From Bordetella parapertussis (GTDB taxonomy: Bacteria > Pseudomonadota > Gammaproteobacteria > Burkholderiales > Burkholderiaceae_B), in assembly GCA_945895265.1 (NCBI GenBank), contig CAMDEF010000004.1, positions 62,001 to 126,000 on the forward strand: DNA of 64,000 nt, read 5' to 3'. A model generated the notes under the pieces. That model saw only the letters and a program-made list of their open reading frames with translations. It made no database searches and was not told where the DNA came from. Below are positions 39,153 to 50,206 of this stretch, one piece after another (within the stretch, counting starts at the first letter, position 1; every line of letters starts with the position of its first letter). The translations under genes were made by a program, and so were the position numbers.

Positions 39153-40291
39153 CTCGTTGGCTGGGGCGGTCGGTATTTACTGATGCTCATTAAAATGCCG
39201 CAAGCGATGCCGATTGTCAGCAAAGCAGTACCGCCATAGCTCAACAACGGCAAAGGCACGCCCACGACCGGCAAAATACCCGTGACCATCCCCACATTCA
39301 CGAACACATAAATAAATAGCACCATCGTCAACGCACCGGCAAGTAACCGCTCACCGTAATTCGGGGCGCCCACCGCGATCACCAATCCTCTAAAAATCAA
39401 TAATAGGTAGAGCACCAGCAACGTTACACCACCATACAAACCAAACTCTTCAGCAAACACCGCAAAGATAAAATCGGTTGTTCGCTCAGGAATGAAGTCC
39501 AAATGGGTCTGCGTTCCGTTCATGTAACCTTTGCCATACACACCGCCTGCGCCGATCGCGATCATCGATTGGATCGTGTGAAATCCTTTGCCTAGCGGAT
39601 CTGTACTGGGATCAAGCAAGGTGCAAATTCGATGTTTTTGATAATCATGCAACACCACCCAATCAAACTTAGCATCACATAACTTCTCTTGATTGGCATA
39701 GATCGCACCCAGACCGATCGCGCCAATTAACATTACTGGGATCAAAAATTTAAAGGATAGTCCAGCAAAATAAATCACAAAAAAGCCTGCGCCAAACACA
39801 AGGATAGCGGTGCCTAAATCGGGCTGCTTGACAATCAGCAAAAACGGTATCAGCAACAGCACAGTTGACACACAAAAATCTATAAACTTCATCGGGCCTT
39901 CGCGCGTGTGAAAATACCAAGCCAACATCAGCGGCAAGGCTATTTTCATCATTTCAGAAGGTTGGATTCGCGTGATGCCTAGGTTCAACCAACGCGTCGC
40001 CCCTTTACTGGTATCACCTACAAACATGACCGCTAACAGTAAGATGATCCCCAGCACGTAAAACGGCACCGCAAGTTTCAAAATCCAGTGCGGCGGCGTC
40101 ACAGCCATCATCCACATCGCGATAAATGCCACATAAAAATTACGCGCTTGATCAGCAAAACGAGCGTCGGTGCCACCCACAGCAGACTGCATGACCAACA
40201 TCCCCACTGCGCAAAGCAATAACAAAATCAGCATTAAGGGCCAATCGATTGACGTGAGGCTGCGAAACACCATTCTAAAAATAATTTTCAT
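39149..40291 (-). CDS. rodA: Rod-shape peptidoglycan glycosyltransferase RodA
   Basis: RodA is the SEDS-family glycosyltransferase of the elongasome, polymerising lipid II together with PBP2. The protein has 380 residues and about 10 TM segments. SEDS marks include 'KGATRWLNLGITRIQPSEMMKIALPLMLAW', shown here by 'RIQPSEMMKIALPLM', the 'KQPDLGTAILVFGAG' loop with the essential Asp region, and the C-terminal 'LPLLSYGGTALLT'. The start overlaps the mrdA stop by four bases. It is the last gene of the five-gene rod-shape operon. Confidence 0.95.
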   Translation of the reverse strand: MKIIFRMVFRSLTSIDWPLMLILLLLCAVGMLVMQSAVGGTDARFADQARNFYVAFIAMWMMAVTPPHWILKLAVPFYVLGIILLLAVMFVGDTSKGATRWLNLGITRIQPSEMMKIALPLMLAWYFHTREGPMKFIDFCVSTVLLLIPFLLIVKQPDLGTAILVFGAGFFVIYFAGLSFKFLIPVMLIGAIGLGAIYANQEKLCDAKFDWVVLHDYQKHRICTLLDPSTDPLGKGFHTIQSMIAIGAGGVYGKGYMNGTQTHLDFIPERTTDFIFAVFAEEFGLYGGVTLLVLYLLLIFRGLVIAVGAPNYGERLLAGALTMVLFIYVFVNVGMVTGILPVVGVPLPLLSYGGTALLTIGIACGILMSISKYRPPQPTS

Positions 40292-42234
40292 GGCACAGCC
40301 CTTGGCATCGCGGCCACAAGAGGGGCCTGCGGCACGACCACTTCGGTACGCCGGACGGGTGGCGTACCGCCCGGTGAGGGCTGAATTTTTGCGTCACGCA
40401 ACAACCAGGCGTCAAAGACTTTACGCACGATAGGTGCCGCAACGCTGCCCCCCCAACCCGCATTCTCTACGACCACTGCGATCGCAATTTTTGGCTGATT
40501 GGCAGGAGCAAAGGCCATAAACAACGAATGATCACGCAGTCGCTCATCGATCGCACTACTTTGATATTTGGCACCGCGCAAACTGTACACCTGAGCAGTA
40601 CCGGTTTTACCGGCCGTGGTGTAAGGCGCGCCAACAAACGCCGCCGCTGCCGTACCAGACACCGTTACCTCAGCCAACGCACGCTTAATCACTTCGATAT
40701 TTTCTTTTTTTAACGCAATTTTATGAGTCGCCTCAACGACAGTTTGTGTCTGCTCATCGGTTCGTGGGTTTTTAATGGTACGCACTAGATGCGGCTTCAT
40801 ATACACACCATCGTTTGCCAGCACGGCCGTTGCCTGCGCAAGTTGCATCAACGTGAAGGAGTTATAACCCTGACCCACGGCAATTGAGATTGTTTCACCC
40901 GCATACCAACGCTGTTGATCGCGATTTTTATAGGCTGCGCGTTTCCAATCCGTCGAGGGCAACACGCCGCGCCGCTCACCTTCAATGTCAATACCGGTGA
41001 GTTGTCCAAACCCAAACGGCTTCATGAAATCATGCAGATTGTTCACACCAATTTCGGGGCCTAGCGAATAAAAATACGTGTCAGACGACACCACCAACGC
41101 CCGATGCATATCTAGCGTACCAAAGGCCGTTGAGCCCGAGTTTCTAAAACGTTGCCCACCAAATTCAAAAAAGCCAGGATCCGAAATCACTTCGGTCGCG
41201 CGTCGTTTATTCAACTCAAGCGCGGCCAGCGCAACAAACGGTTTATAAGTCGAACCAATCGGATAGGTGCCGTATACCGGACGATTAATTAAGGGGTGAT
41301 CGGGCGATTCGTTCAACAGGCGCCAGCTTTCTACGTCGATACCATCAATAAATAAATTGGGGTCAAAAGATGGCTGTGACACAAACGCCAGCACGTCACC
41401 GGTTGCTGGTTCGATAGCGACCAACGCACCTCGCAAGTCTTTAAACGCCTCTTCGGCAATGCGTTGCAACCCCATATCCAAAGACAAGACCAAATTTGAG
41501 CCGGGCGTCGGATCAACCCGCCTGAGCACTCGCACGGGTTTACCTCGCGAAGTCACTTCGAGCTCTTCAAGGCCTGCCTTACCATGCAAAACTGCCTCGT
41601 AAGTTTTTTCGATCCCCTTTTTACCAATGATATCGGTACCGCGATAGTTGCCAGTTTCACCGCGCTCTTCTAGCGCTGCGACGTCGCTTTCTGAAATACG
41701 TCCTACATAGCCAACAACGTGCCCGGCAGATTTTCCTTGTGGGTACTCACGTACCCAACGCGCGCGCAACTGCACACCAGCAAATCGCAAGGCATTTGCC
41801 GAAAAAAATGCTGCCTCTGTTTCGTTTAAGTTATTACGTAAAACAATACTTGCGTACTTGCCAGATTCAGCAGCTCGTCTTTTAAAACGTCGCTGCTCGG
41901 CCGTACTGATAAACACGATCGGTGTCAGCGCTGCGAAGAGTTCATCGATATTTCCCGCTCGAGCAGGCACCACCTCAAGCGTGTAACTCAAATAATTTCG
42001 CGCAAGCACCTCGCCGTTTCGATCAACAATTTCACCTCGACGCGGCGCGATAGGCACCACCGCCAAGCGATTGCTGTCAGCACGGGCGGACAATCCTTCA
42101 TGCCGATCGACCTGTAGCACCCAAAATCGCAACGACAATAAACCAAAACAACAGACCGCAAATAAACCCGCCACGAGCACTCGCAGCGTAAAGTTGTTTT
42201 TTTGTTGCTGATCGTTTTTCTTAAAGTCGAACAT
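40288..42234 (-). CDS. mrdA: Penicillin-binding protein 2 (elongasome transpeptidase)
   Basis: Class B PBP that cross-links lateral-wall peptidoglycan with RodA. A single N-terminal TM (about 18-38) is followed by a pedestal domain and the transpeptidase domain with SxxK Ser328 (STYK), SSD at 383-385 and KTGT at 543-546. 648 residues, with a short Pro-rich C-terminal tail. It lies 12 bases after mreD and is coupled to rodA by a four-base overlap. All catalytic motifs are intact. Confidence 0.95.
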   Translation of the reverse strand: MFDFKKNDQQQKNNFTLRVLVAGLFAVCCFGLLSLRFWVLQVDRHEGLSARADSNRLAVVPIAPRRGEIVDRNGEVLARNYLSYTLEVVPARAGNIDELFAALTPIVFISTAEQRRFKRRAAESGKYASIVLRNNLNETEAAFFSANALRFAGVQLRARWVREYPQGKSAGHVVGYVGRISESDVAALEERGETGNYRGTDIIGKKGIEKTYEAVLHGKAGLEELEVTSRGKPVRVLRRVDPTPGSNLVLSLDMGLQRIAEEAFKDLRGALVAIEPATGDVLAFVSQPSFDPNLFIDGIDVESWRLLNESPDHPLINRPVYGTYPIGSTYKPFVALAALELNKRRATEVISDPGFFEFGGQRFRNSGSTAFGTLDMHRALVVSSDTYFYSLGPEIGVNNLHDFMKPFGFGQLTGIDIEGERRGVLPSTDWKRAAYKNRDQQRWYAGETISIAVGQGYNSFTLMQLAQATAVLANDGVYMKPHLVRTIKNPRTDEQTQTVVEATHKIALKKENIEVIKRALAEVTVSGTAAAAFVGAPYTTAGKTGTAQVYSLRGAKYQSSAIDERLRDHSLFMAFAPANQPKIAIAVVVENAGWGGSVAAPIVRKVFDAWLLRDAKIQPSPGGTPPVRRTEVVVPQAPLVAAMPRAVP

Positions 42235-42246
42235 GTCTGTGGGGTA

Positions 42247-42834
42247 TTAACTTGCTGTCGTCTCGGGGTCTTGCAATCGATGCTGGGGTAGTAATAACAA
42301 CCACGCGATCAAGGGCCAGAGCGCAGCGGTCAAGAGGGCTGCAAACAGCCACGACCAGCCAGGCCACGCACTCACAAGAAAAGCGCCAAGCAACGCCCCA
42401 ACTGCTTTAATCACGACCCACAGTGGCAGCAAGTGCATGGCTTGACTCACCAGTCCAAAGCGCAGCAACCTCCGTTGCAATGACTGTGCACCAAACACTG
42501 TCAGGGTATAAGTCAACGCTTGTAGACCCAAGGGACCAACATCATGCACATCCATGACTAATCCAAAAGCAAACGCGGTGAGTAAACCGACCCGCCGCGC
42601 ATCGTGCAACGACCAAAACACGATTACCAGTAAGAGCAAATCAGGTGAAATCGGCCAGGTGCGCCAGGGCAGCAAAGAGAGTAGCCAAACACCGAGCAGG
42701 GTCGCCCAGATAAAAGCGAGGCTTATTGCGTGGTCAATTGGATTCGGGCCCACTGGGAGTGGCAAAGGCACGGGCGGAGGCGCACCACCGTCACGCGAAG
42801 ACCTCAGCCCGTTATTTCGATTTCGATCTTGCAC
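42247..42834 (-). CDS. mreD: Rod-shape-determining protein MreD
   Basis: Polytopic inner-membrane protein of the elongasome that joins MreC and MreB to the RodA-PBP2 synthase. The protein has 195 residues with about five TM segments. 'PDLLLLVIVFWSLHDARRVGLLTAFAFGLVMDV' contains the family's typical 'W' and 'GL..D' positions (shown here as 'AFAFGLVMDVHDVGPLG'). A ~30-residue polar Pro-rich head precedes TM1. The start overlaps the mreC 3' end by 23 bases. Confidence 0.9.
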   Translation of the reverse strand: MQDRNRNNGLRSSRDGGAPPPVPLPLPVGPNPIDHAISLAFIWATLLGVWLLSLLPWRTWPISPDLLLLVIVFWSLHDARRVGLLTAFAFGLVMDVHDVGPLGLQALTYTLTVFGAQSLQRRLLRFGLVSQAMHLLPLWVVIKAVGALLGAFLVSAWPGWSWLFAALLTAALWPLIAWLLLLPQHRLQDPETTAS

Positions 42835-43726
42835 GGGGAGCCTCCGTTGTCGCAGCGGGCTTCACAGAGCTGACCGCCAAATCAGCCTCGATTGGTACCT
42901 GTAACACCAAAAATTGTCGATACCGCTCTGGGTGCGAGGACGGCAACGCTTCAGCGCGCGCGAATCCCGAGGCTGAACTGCGCTGGACCTGATCGACGCG
43001 TCCAACCAAAAGCCCGGGCGGGAACACCCCCCCAACTCCGCTGGTGACTAGAACGTCGCCTTCGCGAATATCGGCATCGGATGAAAAATAGCGCACTTCG
43101 ACCTTACCCGGCGTCGTTGAACCAAAGGCGATCAAACGTAAGCCATTACGCAACACCTGCACGGGTATCGAAATAATTTCATCGGTCAACACAGCGGCTT
43201 CAGAGGTCATGGGCGAAACACGTGTGATCTGCCCGACCACACCGCCCTCATCCAAAATCGGCATCCCGACTGAGATACCGGCTCGGCTACCTTTGTTAAA
43301 GACTAGCCGACGACTGAAAGTATTGGCGGGCTCATACAGAACCTCGACCACTACAGACGGATGCTCTGCAGCTTTTTCAAAAACACCTAGTAGCCGCCGC
43401 AGTTGCGCGTTTTCGGCGCTCAAAAGTGCTGCATTGGTCGTTACCTGCGCCAACTCGATACGTTGTTTTTGCAACGCCTCAGTTTCAGATTGAATCAACG
43501 CAGCGGCATCAAACCAGTCATGACCAATCGAAATGATGTCACGCGGAAACATGACAAAACGTTGAAACGGATACAACGTTGCAGACAACAACTCACGCAC
43601 TGGGTTTGTCGTTTTGTACGTCGCATCTGTAAACAAAAATGCGAAACACACCAACACGAGCAGAGTCAGTTTCACTTCAGCGGCCGGGCCGCGTCGAAAA
43701 AGCCTAAGGGTGGCGGGTCGTTGCAT
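42812..43726 (-). CDS. mreC: Rod-shape-determining protein MreC
   Basis: Periplasmic scaffold of the elongasome, anchored by one TM segment (about residues 18-38). A coiled coil (~70-110, 'ETEALQKQRIELAQVTTNAALLSAENAQLRRLLG'-like; key part 'LLSAENAQLRRLLG') precedes two beta-barrel domains with 'NKGSRAGISVGMPIL' and 'GDVLVTSGVGGVFPPGLLVG', which are MreC hallmarks. The chosen ATG at 43726 gives 304 residues; a GTG at 43747 would add seven. It lies 110 bases downstream of mreB. Confidence 0.93.
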   Translation of the reverse strand: MQRPATLRLFRRGPAAEVKLTLLVLVCFAFLFTDATYKTTNPVRELLSATLYPFQRFVMFPRDIISIGHDWFDAAALIQSETEALQKQRIELAQVTTNAALLSAENAQLRRLLGVFEKAAEHPSVVVEVLYEPANTFSRRLVFNKGSRAGISVGMPILDEGGVVGQITRVSPMTSEAAVLTDEIISIPVQVLRNGLRLIAFGSTTPGKVEVRYFSSDADIREGDVLVTSGVGGVFPPGLLVGRVDQVQRSSASGFARAEALPSSHPERYRQFLVLQVPIEADLAVSSVKPAATTEAPRARSKSK

Positions 43727-43836
43727 GATGGCTCGGTACTTAATCACTCACCGCTTGGGCGCTGCAGGCGCCGGTTGCGTTGGTTTCGCGCAGCTGCCTG
43801 GTGTCGCCCCTCACCGCCTGTCGATGCGCGGCACGA

Positions 43837-45190
<1,354 letters not shown>

Positions 45191-45499
45191 ATGGCCATTA
45201 CTGAACAAGAAGTCACCCGCATTGCCCGACTAGCCCGCCTGACCTTGTCGGCCGAACAAAACAGGCAGGCCCAGGGTGATCTGACCAAAATTCTTGGGCT
45301 GATCCAAGAGCTTCAGGCCGTCGACACCAATGGGGTCGAACCGCTCGCTCACCCCTTATCTGCGCTGCGTGACGTCCACTTGCGACTGCGCGAAGACGTC
45401 ATCACCGAGGCATCCTCACCCGAGCGGCGCGAGGCGCTGATGGTCAATGCACCAGGCAAGGCTGAGGGGCTATTTTTGGTTCCAAAGGTGATTGAATAA
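45191..45499 (+). CDS. gatC: Asp/Glu-tRNA amidotransferase subunit C
   Basis: GatC is the small scaffold of the GatCAB complex, which converts misacylated Asp-tRNA(Asn) and/or Glu-tRNA(Gln) to the amide. The protein has 102 residues: 'ITEQEVTRIARLARLTLSAEQ' at the start, then 'NGVEPLAHPL' and the C-terminal 'VPKVIE'. Its TAA is directly followed by the gatA ATG. Presence of GatCAB means the organism makes at least one of Asn-tRNA or Gln-tRNA by the indirect route. Confidence 0.94.
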   Translation: MAITEQEVTRIARLARLTLSAEQNRQAQGDLTKILGLIQELQAVDTNGVEPLAHPLSALRDVHLRLREDVITEASSPERREALMVNAPGKAEGLFLVPKVIE

Positions 45500-47032
45500 A
45501 TGAGCACAGCACTTCACAACTTTCCAACCCTGGTGAGCCTCCAAAGCGCCTTAGCGCAGGGCAAACTCAGTGCGTCCGAACTGGCCCAAGATTGCCTCAA
45601 ACAGATTCAAGCCCAACAGGTGCTCAATGCCTTCGTACATGTTGACGCAGAGCTCACTCTTGCGCAAGCACGCGCCGCCGATGCCAGCCGTGCCGCGGGT
45701 ATAGCCGGCCCCTTATCGGGCATCCCGATTGCCCACAAAGATGTGTTTGTCACTCAGGGCTGGCGCAGCACAGCTGGTAGCAAGATGCTTAACAATTACG
45801 TCAGTCCGTTTGACGCCACCGTCGTGGGTAAGCTGCTGACTGCCGGCTGTGTCAGCTTAGGGAAACTAAACTGCGACGAGTTCGCGATGGGCTCGGGCAA
45901 CGAGCATTCTGCCTTCGGGCCGACCCATAATCCTTGGGATTTGAGTTGTGTGCCAGGTGGCTCCTCTGGTGGTCCGGCAGCCGCCGTAGCCGCTCGACTA
46001 GTTTTTGCGACGACCGGCACAGACACTGGGGGCTCGGTACGTCAGCCGGCGGCGCTCTGCGGCGTGAGCGGCATCAAGCCCACATACGGTACGGTCTCGC
46101 GCTACGGCATGATTGCCTACGGCTCAAGCTTGGATCAAGCAGGCGTCCTCGCACCAGCGGCAGCCGACCTAGTTGCCTTACTCGACACGATCAGTGGCTT
46201 TGACGTGCGCGATGCTACCAGTGCTGAGCAATGTCACGGTGTGCCCAACGCACCTGGCCGCATTCAAAGCGAATTTTATAAAGCAAGCGCTCACTTTCAA
46301 TCTCAAGCCTCATTGCCGCTGAAGGGTTTACGTATTGGCGTGCCCACAGAGTTTTTTGGTGAGGGGCTTTCGTCTGAAGTCGGGGCGGCCATCGAGGCTG
46401 CTCTGGTTCAACTCGAGCAACTTGGCGCACAACGTGTCTCGATTTCGTTACCACGCACGCGTCTGTCGATTCCGGCCTATTACGTGATCGCGCCCGCCGA
46501 AGCCTCAAGTAATCTGTCGCGCTACGATGGGGTGCGCTACGGACATCGCAGCGACTCGTATACCGACCTCGCTGACATGACCGGCCGCTCGCGGGCCGAG
46601 GGCTTTGGTACAGAGGTCAAGCGCCGGATTCTTGTCGGCACCTATGTGCTGTCGCACGGCTATTACGATGCCTACTACTTGCAGGCTCAACGTTTGCGCC
46701 GCCTGATCGCCGACGATTTTCAAGCCGCATTTGCACAAAAATGCGACGTCATTATGGGCCCGGTCACGCCCACAGTTGCCAAGGCAATTGGCGACAACCA
46801 AGACGATCCCACCGCAGACTGGTTGGCCGACGTCTATACGCTTGGCTTGAACCTGGCCGGATTACCCGGCATGTCGGTTCCCTGCGGTTTTGGTCAAAGC
46901 GCCGCGGGCAAACCCTTGCCGATCGGCTTACAAATCATTGGTGACTATTTTGATGAGGGTCGTCTGCTGGCGATTGCACATCAATATCAACTTGCCACCG
47001 ATTGGCATCAACGTAGCGCGGGGCAAGCATAA
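45500..47032 (+). CDS. gatA: Asp/Glu-tRNA amidotransferase subunit A
   Basis: Glutaminase subunit of GatCAB, an amidase-signature enzyme that frees ammonia from glutamine. The catalytic triad is Lys80 ('PIAHKDVF'), Ser155 in the '[12 protein letters not shown]' loop and Ser179 in '[11 protein letters not shown]'. 510 residues, slightly longer than average. Its ATG follows the gatC stop with no gap, and its stop overlaps the gatB ATG by one base (TAATG). Confidence 0.95.
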   Translation: MSTALHNFPTLVSLQSALAQGKLSASELAQDCLKQIQAQQVLNAFVHVDAELTLAQARAADASRAAGIAGPLSGIPIAHKDVFVTQGWRSTAGSKMLNNYVSPFDATVVGKLLTAGCVSLGKLNCDEFAMGSGNEHSAFGPTHNPWDLSCVPGGSSGGPAAAVAARLVFATTGTDTGGSVRQPAALCGVSGIKPTYGTVSRYGMIAYGSSLDQAGVLAPAAADLVALLDTISGFDVRDATSAEQCHGVPNAPGRIQSEFYKASAHFQSQASLPLKGLRIGVPTEFFGEGLSSEVGAAIEAALVQLEQLGAQRVSISLPRTRLSIPAYYVIAPAEASSNLSRYDGVRYGHRSDSYTDLADMTGRSRAEGFGTEVKRRILVGTYVLSHGYYDAYYLQAQRLRRLIADDFQAAFAQKCDVIMGPVTPTVAKAIGDNQDDPTADWLADVYTLGLNLAGLPGMSVPCGFGQSAAGKPLPIGLQIIGDYFDEGRLLAIAHQYQLATDWHQRSAGQA

Positions 47033-48540
47033 TGGCTTATGAAATCGTCATTGGTCTCGAAACACACACTCAGCTTTCGACCCAGACCAAAATTTTTTCA
47101 GGTAGCAGCACGCGCTATGGTGCACAACCCAACACGCAAGCCAACGAAGTCGACATGGCATTGCCAGGCACTTTGCCGGTCATGAACCGCGCAGCGGTTG
47201 AACATGCCATCCGTCTTGGTCTAGCTGTTGGTGCCACGATCGCGCCTCGCTCGATTTTCGCGCGCAAAAATTATTTTTATCCTGATCTGCCCAAAAACTA
47301 TCAAATTAGCCAATACGAAATCCCCGTTGTCCTGGGCGGATCCTTAACCTTCTTTGTCGGCGACAAAGAAACCACCATCAATCTCACTCGCGCTCATCTC
47401 GAAGAAGACGCAGGCAAATCGTTGCACGATAACTATATTGGCCCGCATGGTGAGCTCTCAACCGGCATCGACTTAAATCGAACCGGTACACCACTGCTTG
47501 AAATCGTCTCTGAACCTGAAATGCGCTCAGCTGCCGAAGCTGTTGCCTACGCCAAGACTCTGCACAGCCTCGTGATGTGGCTGGGCATTTGTGATGGCAA
47601 CATGCAAGAAGGTTCGTTTCGGGTCGACGTCAACGTGTCAGTGCGCCCTGTTGGTCAAAAAGAATTTGGCACGCGCTGCGAAATCAAAAATGTAAATTCT
47701 TTTCGCTTTATCGAACGCGCCATCAACTACGAAGTGCGCCGTCAGATTGAACTCATTGAAGACGGCGGCAAGGTGGTTCAAGAAACCCGCCTCTACGACG
47801 CCGATCTTGACGAAACACGCAGCATGCGCAGCAAAGAAGACGCTCACGACTACCGTTATTTTCCCGATCCCGATTTACCGCCTCTGTTGATTAGCCAAGA
47901 ATGGATTGATCAAGTTAAAGCAGAGATGCACAAAGCGGGTGGCTTACCAGAAGAACTTAGAAAAAATCTGGTTGAAATTTATGGGATTGCTCCAATTGAT
48001 GCTGCGCAACTGATCAGTAGCCGCGCGATGGCAACGTATTTTTTAGACGTGGTCAACGCTATTGAAGCGAGCCCAGCCGATACAGCGAACGTCATGGCAC
48101 TGCGCCCTGCTCGAGCCAAACTTGCTGCCAACTGGCTGATGGGCGAAGTCTCGGCAACGCTCAACCGCGAAGAGAAAGACATCGCGCAGTGCCCAGTGAC
48201 GGCGCCCTTATTGGCCGCGCTACTCAAGCGAATTTTAGACAACACCGTCTCAAACAAAATTGCACGCGACGTGTTTGCAGCGATGTGGGCCGGCGAAGAA
48301 AACGGTCAACCCGATGCCATCATCGCAGCGAAGGGACTCACTCAGATCAACGACTCTGGCGCAATTGAAGCAATGATCGACGCCGTGCTAGCCGATAACG
48401 CTGCGATCGTCGCCGAATACCGCGCCGGCAAACAAAAGGCCTTCAATTCGCTAGTGGGTCAGATTATGAAAGCGGCCAAAGGCAAAGCAAACCCTCAACA
48501 GGTGAATGACTTGCTTAAGGCCAAGCTCGATCAAGCGTAA
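47032..48540 (+). CDS. gatB: Asp/Glu-tRNA amidotransferase subunit B
   Basis: GatB binds the misacylated tRNA, phosphorylates the side-chain carboxylate and receives ammonia from GatA. It begins '[22 protein letters not shown]' (visible as '[16 protein letters not shown]'), and has '[18 protein letters not shown]' and the metal/ATP region 'HLEEDAGKS'. The C-terminal YqeY-like tail domain ends in '[15 protein letters not shown]'. 502 residues. The start overlaps the gatA stop. A hairpin follows at 48590. Confidence 0.96.
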   Translation: MAYEIVIGLETHTQLSTQTKIFSGSSTRYGAQPNTQANEVDMALPGTLPVMNRAAVEHAIRLGLAVGATIAPRSIFARKNYFYPDLPKNYQISQYEIPVVLGGSLTFFVGDKETTINLTRAHLEEDAGKSLHDNYIGPHGELSTGIDLNRTGTPLLEIVSEPEMRSAAEAVAYAKTLHSLVMWLGICDGNMQEGSFRVDVNVSVRPVGQKEFGTRCEIKNVNSFRFIERAINYEVRRQIELIEDGGKVVQETRLYDADLDETRSMRSKEDAHDYRYFPDPDLPPLLISQEWIDQVKAEMHKAGGLPEELRKNLVEIYGIAPIDAAQLISSRAMATYFLDVVNAIEASPADTANVMALRPARAKLAANWLMGEVSATLNREEKDIAQCPVTAPLLAALLKRILDNTVSNKIARDVFAAMWAGEENGQPDAIIAAKGLTQINDSGAIEAMIDAVLADNAAIVAEYRAGKQKAFNSLVGQIMKAAKGKANPQQVNDLLKAKLDQA

Positions 48541-48589
48541 GCCATATGCGCCCCCCGGCGCAAGCGCTGGGGCGAGCGACTATTTTTGA

Positions 48590-48637
48590 AGAGCGCAGCG
48601 TTTGAGCATTAAATGAGTGCGCAACGCTAGCTCTTTT
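48590..48637. terminator. Bidirectional terminator between gatB and pyrE
   Basis: AGAGC (48590-48594) plus AGCGTT (48597-48602) pair with AACGCT (48623-48628) plus GCTCT (48630-48634), with a small internal loop and a ~20-base terminal loop. TTTT follows on the plus strand, and an A-rich stretch precedes on the other side, so it could end both convergent messages. A second GC-rich pairing, CGCCCC with GGGGCG (48549-48574), lies between it and the gatB stop. Confidence 0.5.
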
Positions 48638-48638
48638 A

Positions 48639-49310
48639 CTAGATACCGTATTGCGCCCGATATGCGAGCACCGCTTCGCGATACTGCGCAAACTCGGCAT
48701 TCTGTTTAAGTAACACCAAGATGTCGTCAAGCGAAGCAATCGTGACAACAGGCAAGCCATAGCGCTGCTGCACTTCTTGCACCGCTGAGTGAGGCGAGAG
48801 CTGCCCGTCGGCGCCAGCGCGCTCCATGCGATCCATGGCGATCAGCGCCGCACAGGGTTCTGCGCCTGCTGCACGAATGATCTCGACCGATTCGCGCACT
48901 GAAGTGCCTGCGGTGATCACATCATCAATGATGACGACTTTGCCCTTTAGTGGTGCACCAACTAACACCCCGCCCTCACCGTGATCTTTCGCCTCTTTGC
49001 GGTTGTAAGCGAAGTCGATTGAACGTCCTGTCATCGCGGGATGAGCCGCGAGTGCAACCGCTGTTGCGGTAGCAAGCGGTATGCCTTTGTAAGCCGGGCC
49101 AAACAGCATATCAAATGGCAGTTTAGAATCGACTAAGGCTTGAGCATAAAATTGAGCTAACCGCCCTACCGAGGCACCTGAATTAAACAGGCCTGCATTA
49201 AAAAAATAGGGGCTGGTACGCCCCGATTTGGTGACAAAACTACCAAACCGCAGCACGCCTTCGTTTAAGGCAAACTGCACAAACGCACTACGTTCTGAAC
49301 CCGTCGACAT
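48639..49310 (-). CDS. pyrE: Orotate phosphoribosyltransferase
   Basis: PyrE makes orotidine 5'-phosphate from orotate and PRPP in pyrimidine synthesis. The PRPP-binding motif is '[17 protein letters not shown]' (about 125-141); '[18 protein letters not shown]' and the flexible-loop '[13 protein letters not shown]' are also conserved. 223 residues. GAGG lies eight bases before the ATG. It is divergent from the exonuclease gene, a common arrangement in proteobacteria. Confidence 0.96.
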   Translation of the reverse strand: MSTGSERSAFVQFALNEGVLRFGSFVTKSGRTSPYFFNAGLFNSGASVGRLAQFYAQALVDSKLPFDMLFGPAYKGIPLATATAVALAAHPAMTGRSIDFAYNRKEAKDHGEGGVLVGAPLKGKVVIIDDVITAGTSVRESVEIIRAAGAEPCAALIAMDRMERAGADGQLSPHSAVQEVQQRYGLPVVTIASLDDILVLLKQNAEFAQYREAVLAYRAQYGI

Positions 49311-49373
49311 CGCAAACCTCGTGATTTAAGTATTTCGATGAATGGCATTATCTCATTGACTAGGAGCCCTACC

Positions 49374-50165
49374 TTGCTGCGCATCACCTCACTGAACCTG
49401 AATGGTATCCGTTCGGCCTATAACAAAGGGCTTGCGAACTGGTTAAAAACACACGAGGCCGACATCCTCTGCCTGCAAGAGCTCAAAGCGCATCTCGCTG
49501 ACATTCAAGACGATTTTCAACACCCTCAAGACTATACCGGTCACTTTTATGCTGCCGAAAAAAAAGGCTACAGCGGCGTAGGCCTTTACGTAAAAAGCGA
49601 GCCAAAACGTGTAGTTCAGGGGATGGCCTGTGAAGAGTTCGACCTTGAGGGCCGTGTGATTCGGGCAGATTGGTCAAATATTTCTGTGATCAGCGCTTAT
49701 CTACCCTCTGGCTCGAGCGGGCCTGAGCGCCAAGAGGCCAAGTTCCGCTTTCTTGCTCAGTTTGGGCCCTGGATGCAAAACTTGATGGATGATCATAAAA
49801 AAACCAAACGCGAGTACGTCATTTGCGCCGACTGGAATATCGCACACAAAGAAATCGACCTGAAAAACTGGAAGTCGAATCAAAAAAACTCGGGCTTTAC
49901 GCCCGAAGAACGCGCTTGGGTCACGAGCGTCATCGACGAGATAGGCTTTGTCGACGTTTTCAGACAACTCGATCAGCGCGCCGAGCAATACACTTGGTGG
50001 AGCAATCGCGGACAGGCATGGGCCAAGAACGTAGGGTGGCGGCTTGATTATCAGTTGGTCACGCCTGGCTTAGCGGCAAAGGCAAAAGCGGCCAGCATCT
50101 ACAAAGACGAACGCTTCTCAGATCATGCGCCGCTGACCATTGATTACGACTTTACGTTGAAGTGA
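49374..50165 (+). CDS. xthA: Exodeoxyribonuclease III (AP endonuclease)
   Basis: Repairs abasic sites and trims 3' blocks in DNA. Family motifs: 'LNLNGIRSA' near the start, 'CLQELKAH' with the metal-binding Glu, 'DWNIAHKEIDLKNW', 'RLDYQLVT' and the terminal 'SDHAPLTIDY' with the catalytic His. I place the start at TTG 49374, seven bases after AGGAG, which gives 263 residues; an ATG 12 codons upstream has no such site and adds residues the family lacks. Divergent from pyrE and convergent with ampG. Confidence 0.93.
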   Translation: MLRITSLNLNGIRSAYNKGLANWLKTHEADILCLQELKAHLADIQDDFQHPQDYTGHFYAAEKKGYSGVGLYVKSEPKRVVQGMACEEFDLEGRVIRADWSNISVISAYLPSGSSGPERQEAKFRFLAQFGPWMQNLMDDHKKTKREYVICADWNIAHKEIDLKNWKSNQKNSGFTPEERAWVTSVIDEIGFVDVFRQLDQRAEQYTWWSNRGQAWAKNVGWRLDYQLVTPGLAAKAKAASIYKDERFSDHAPLTIDYDFTLK

Positions 50166-50206
50166 CGCAGCGCGCAGCGCACTTGGCCTTCGACGAGTGC
50201 CGTTGC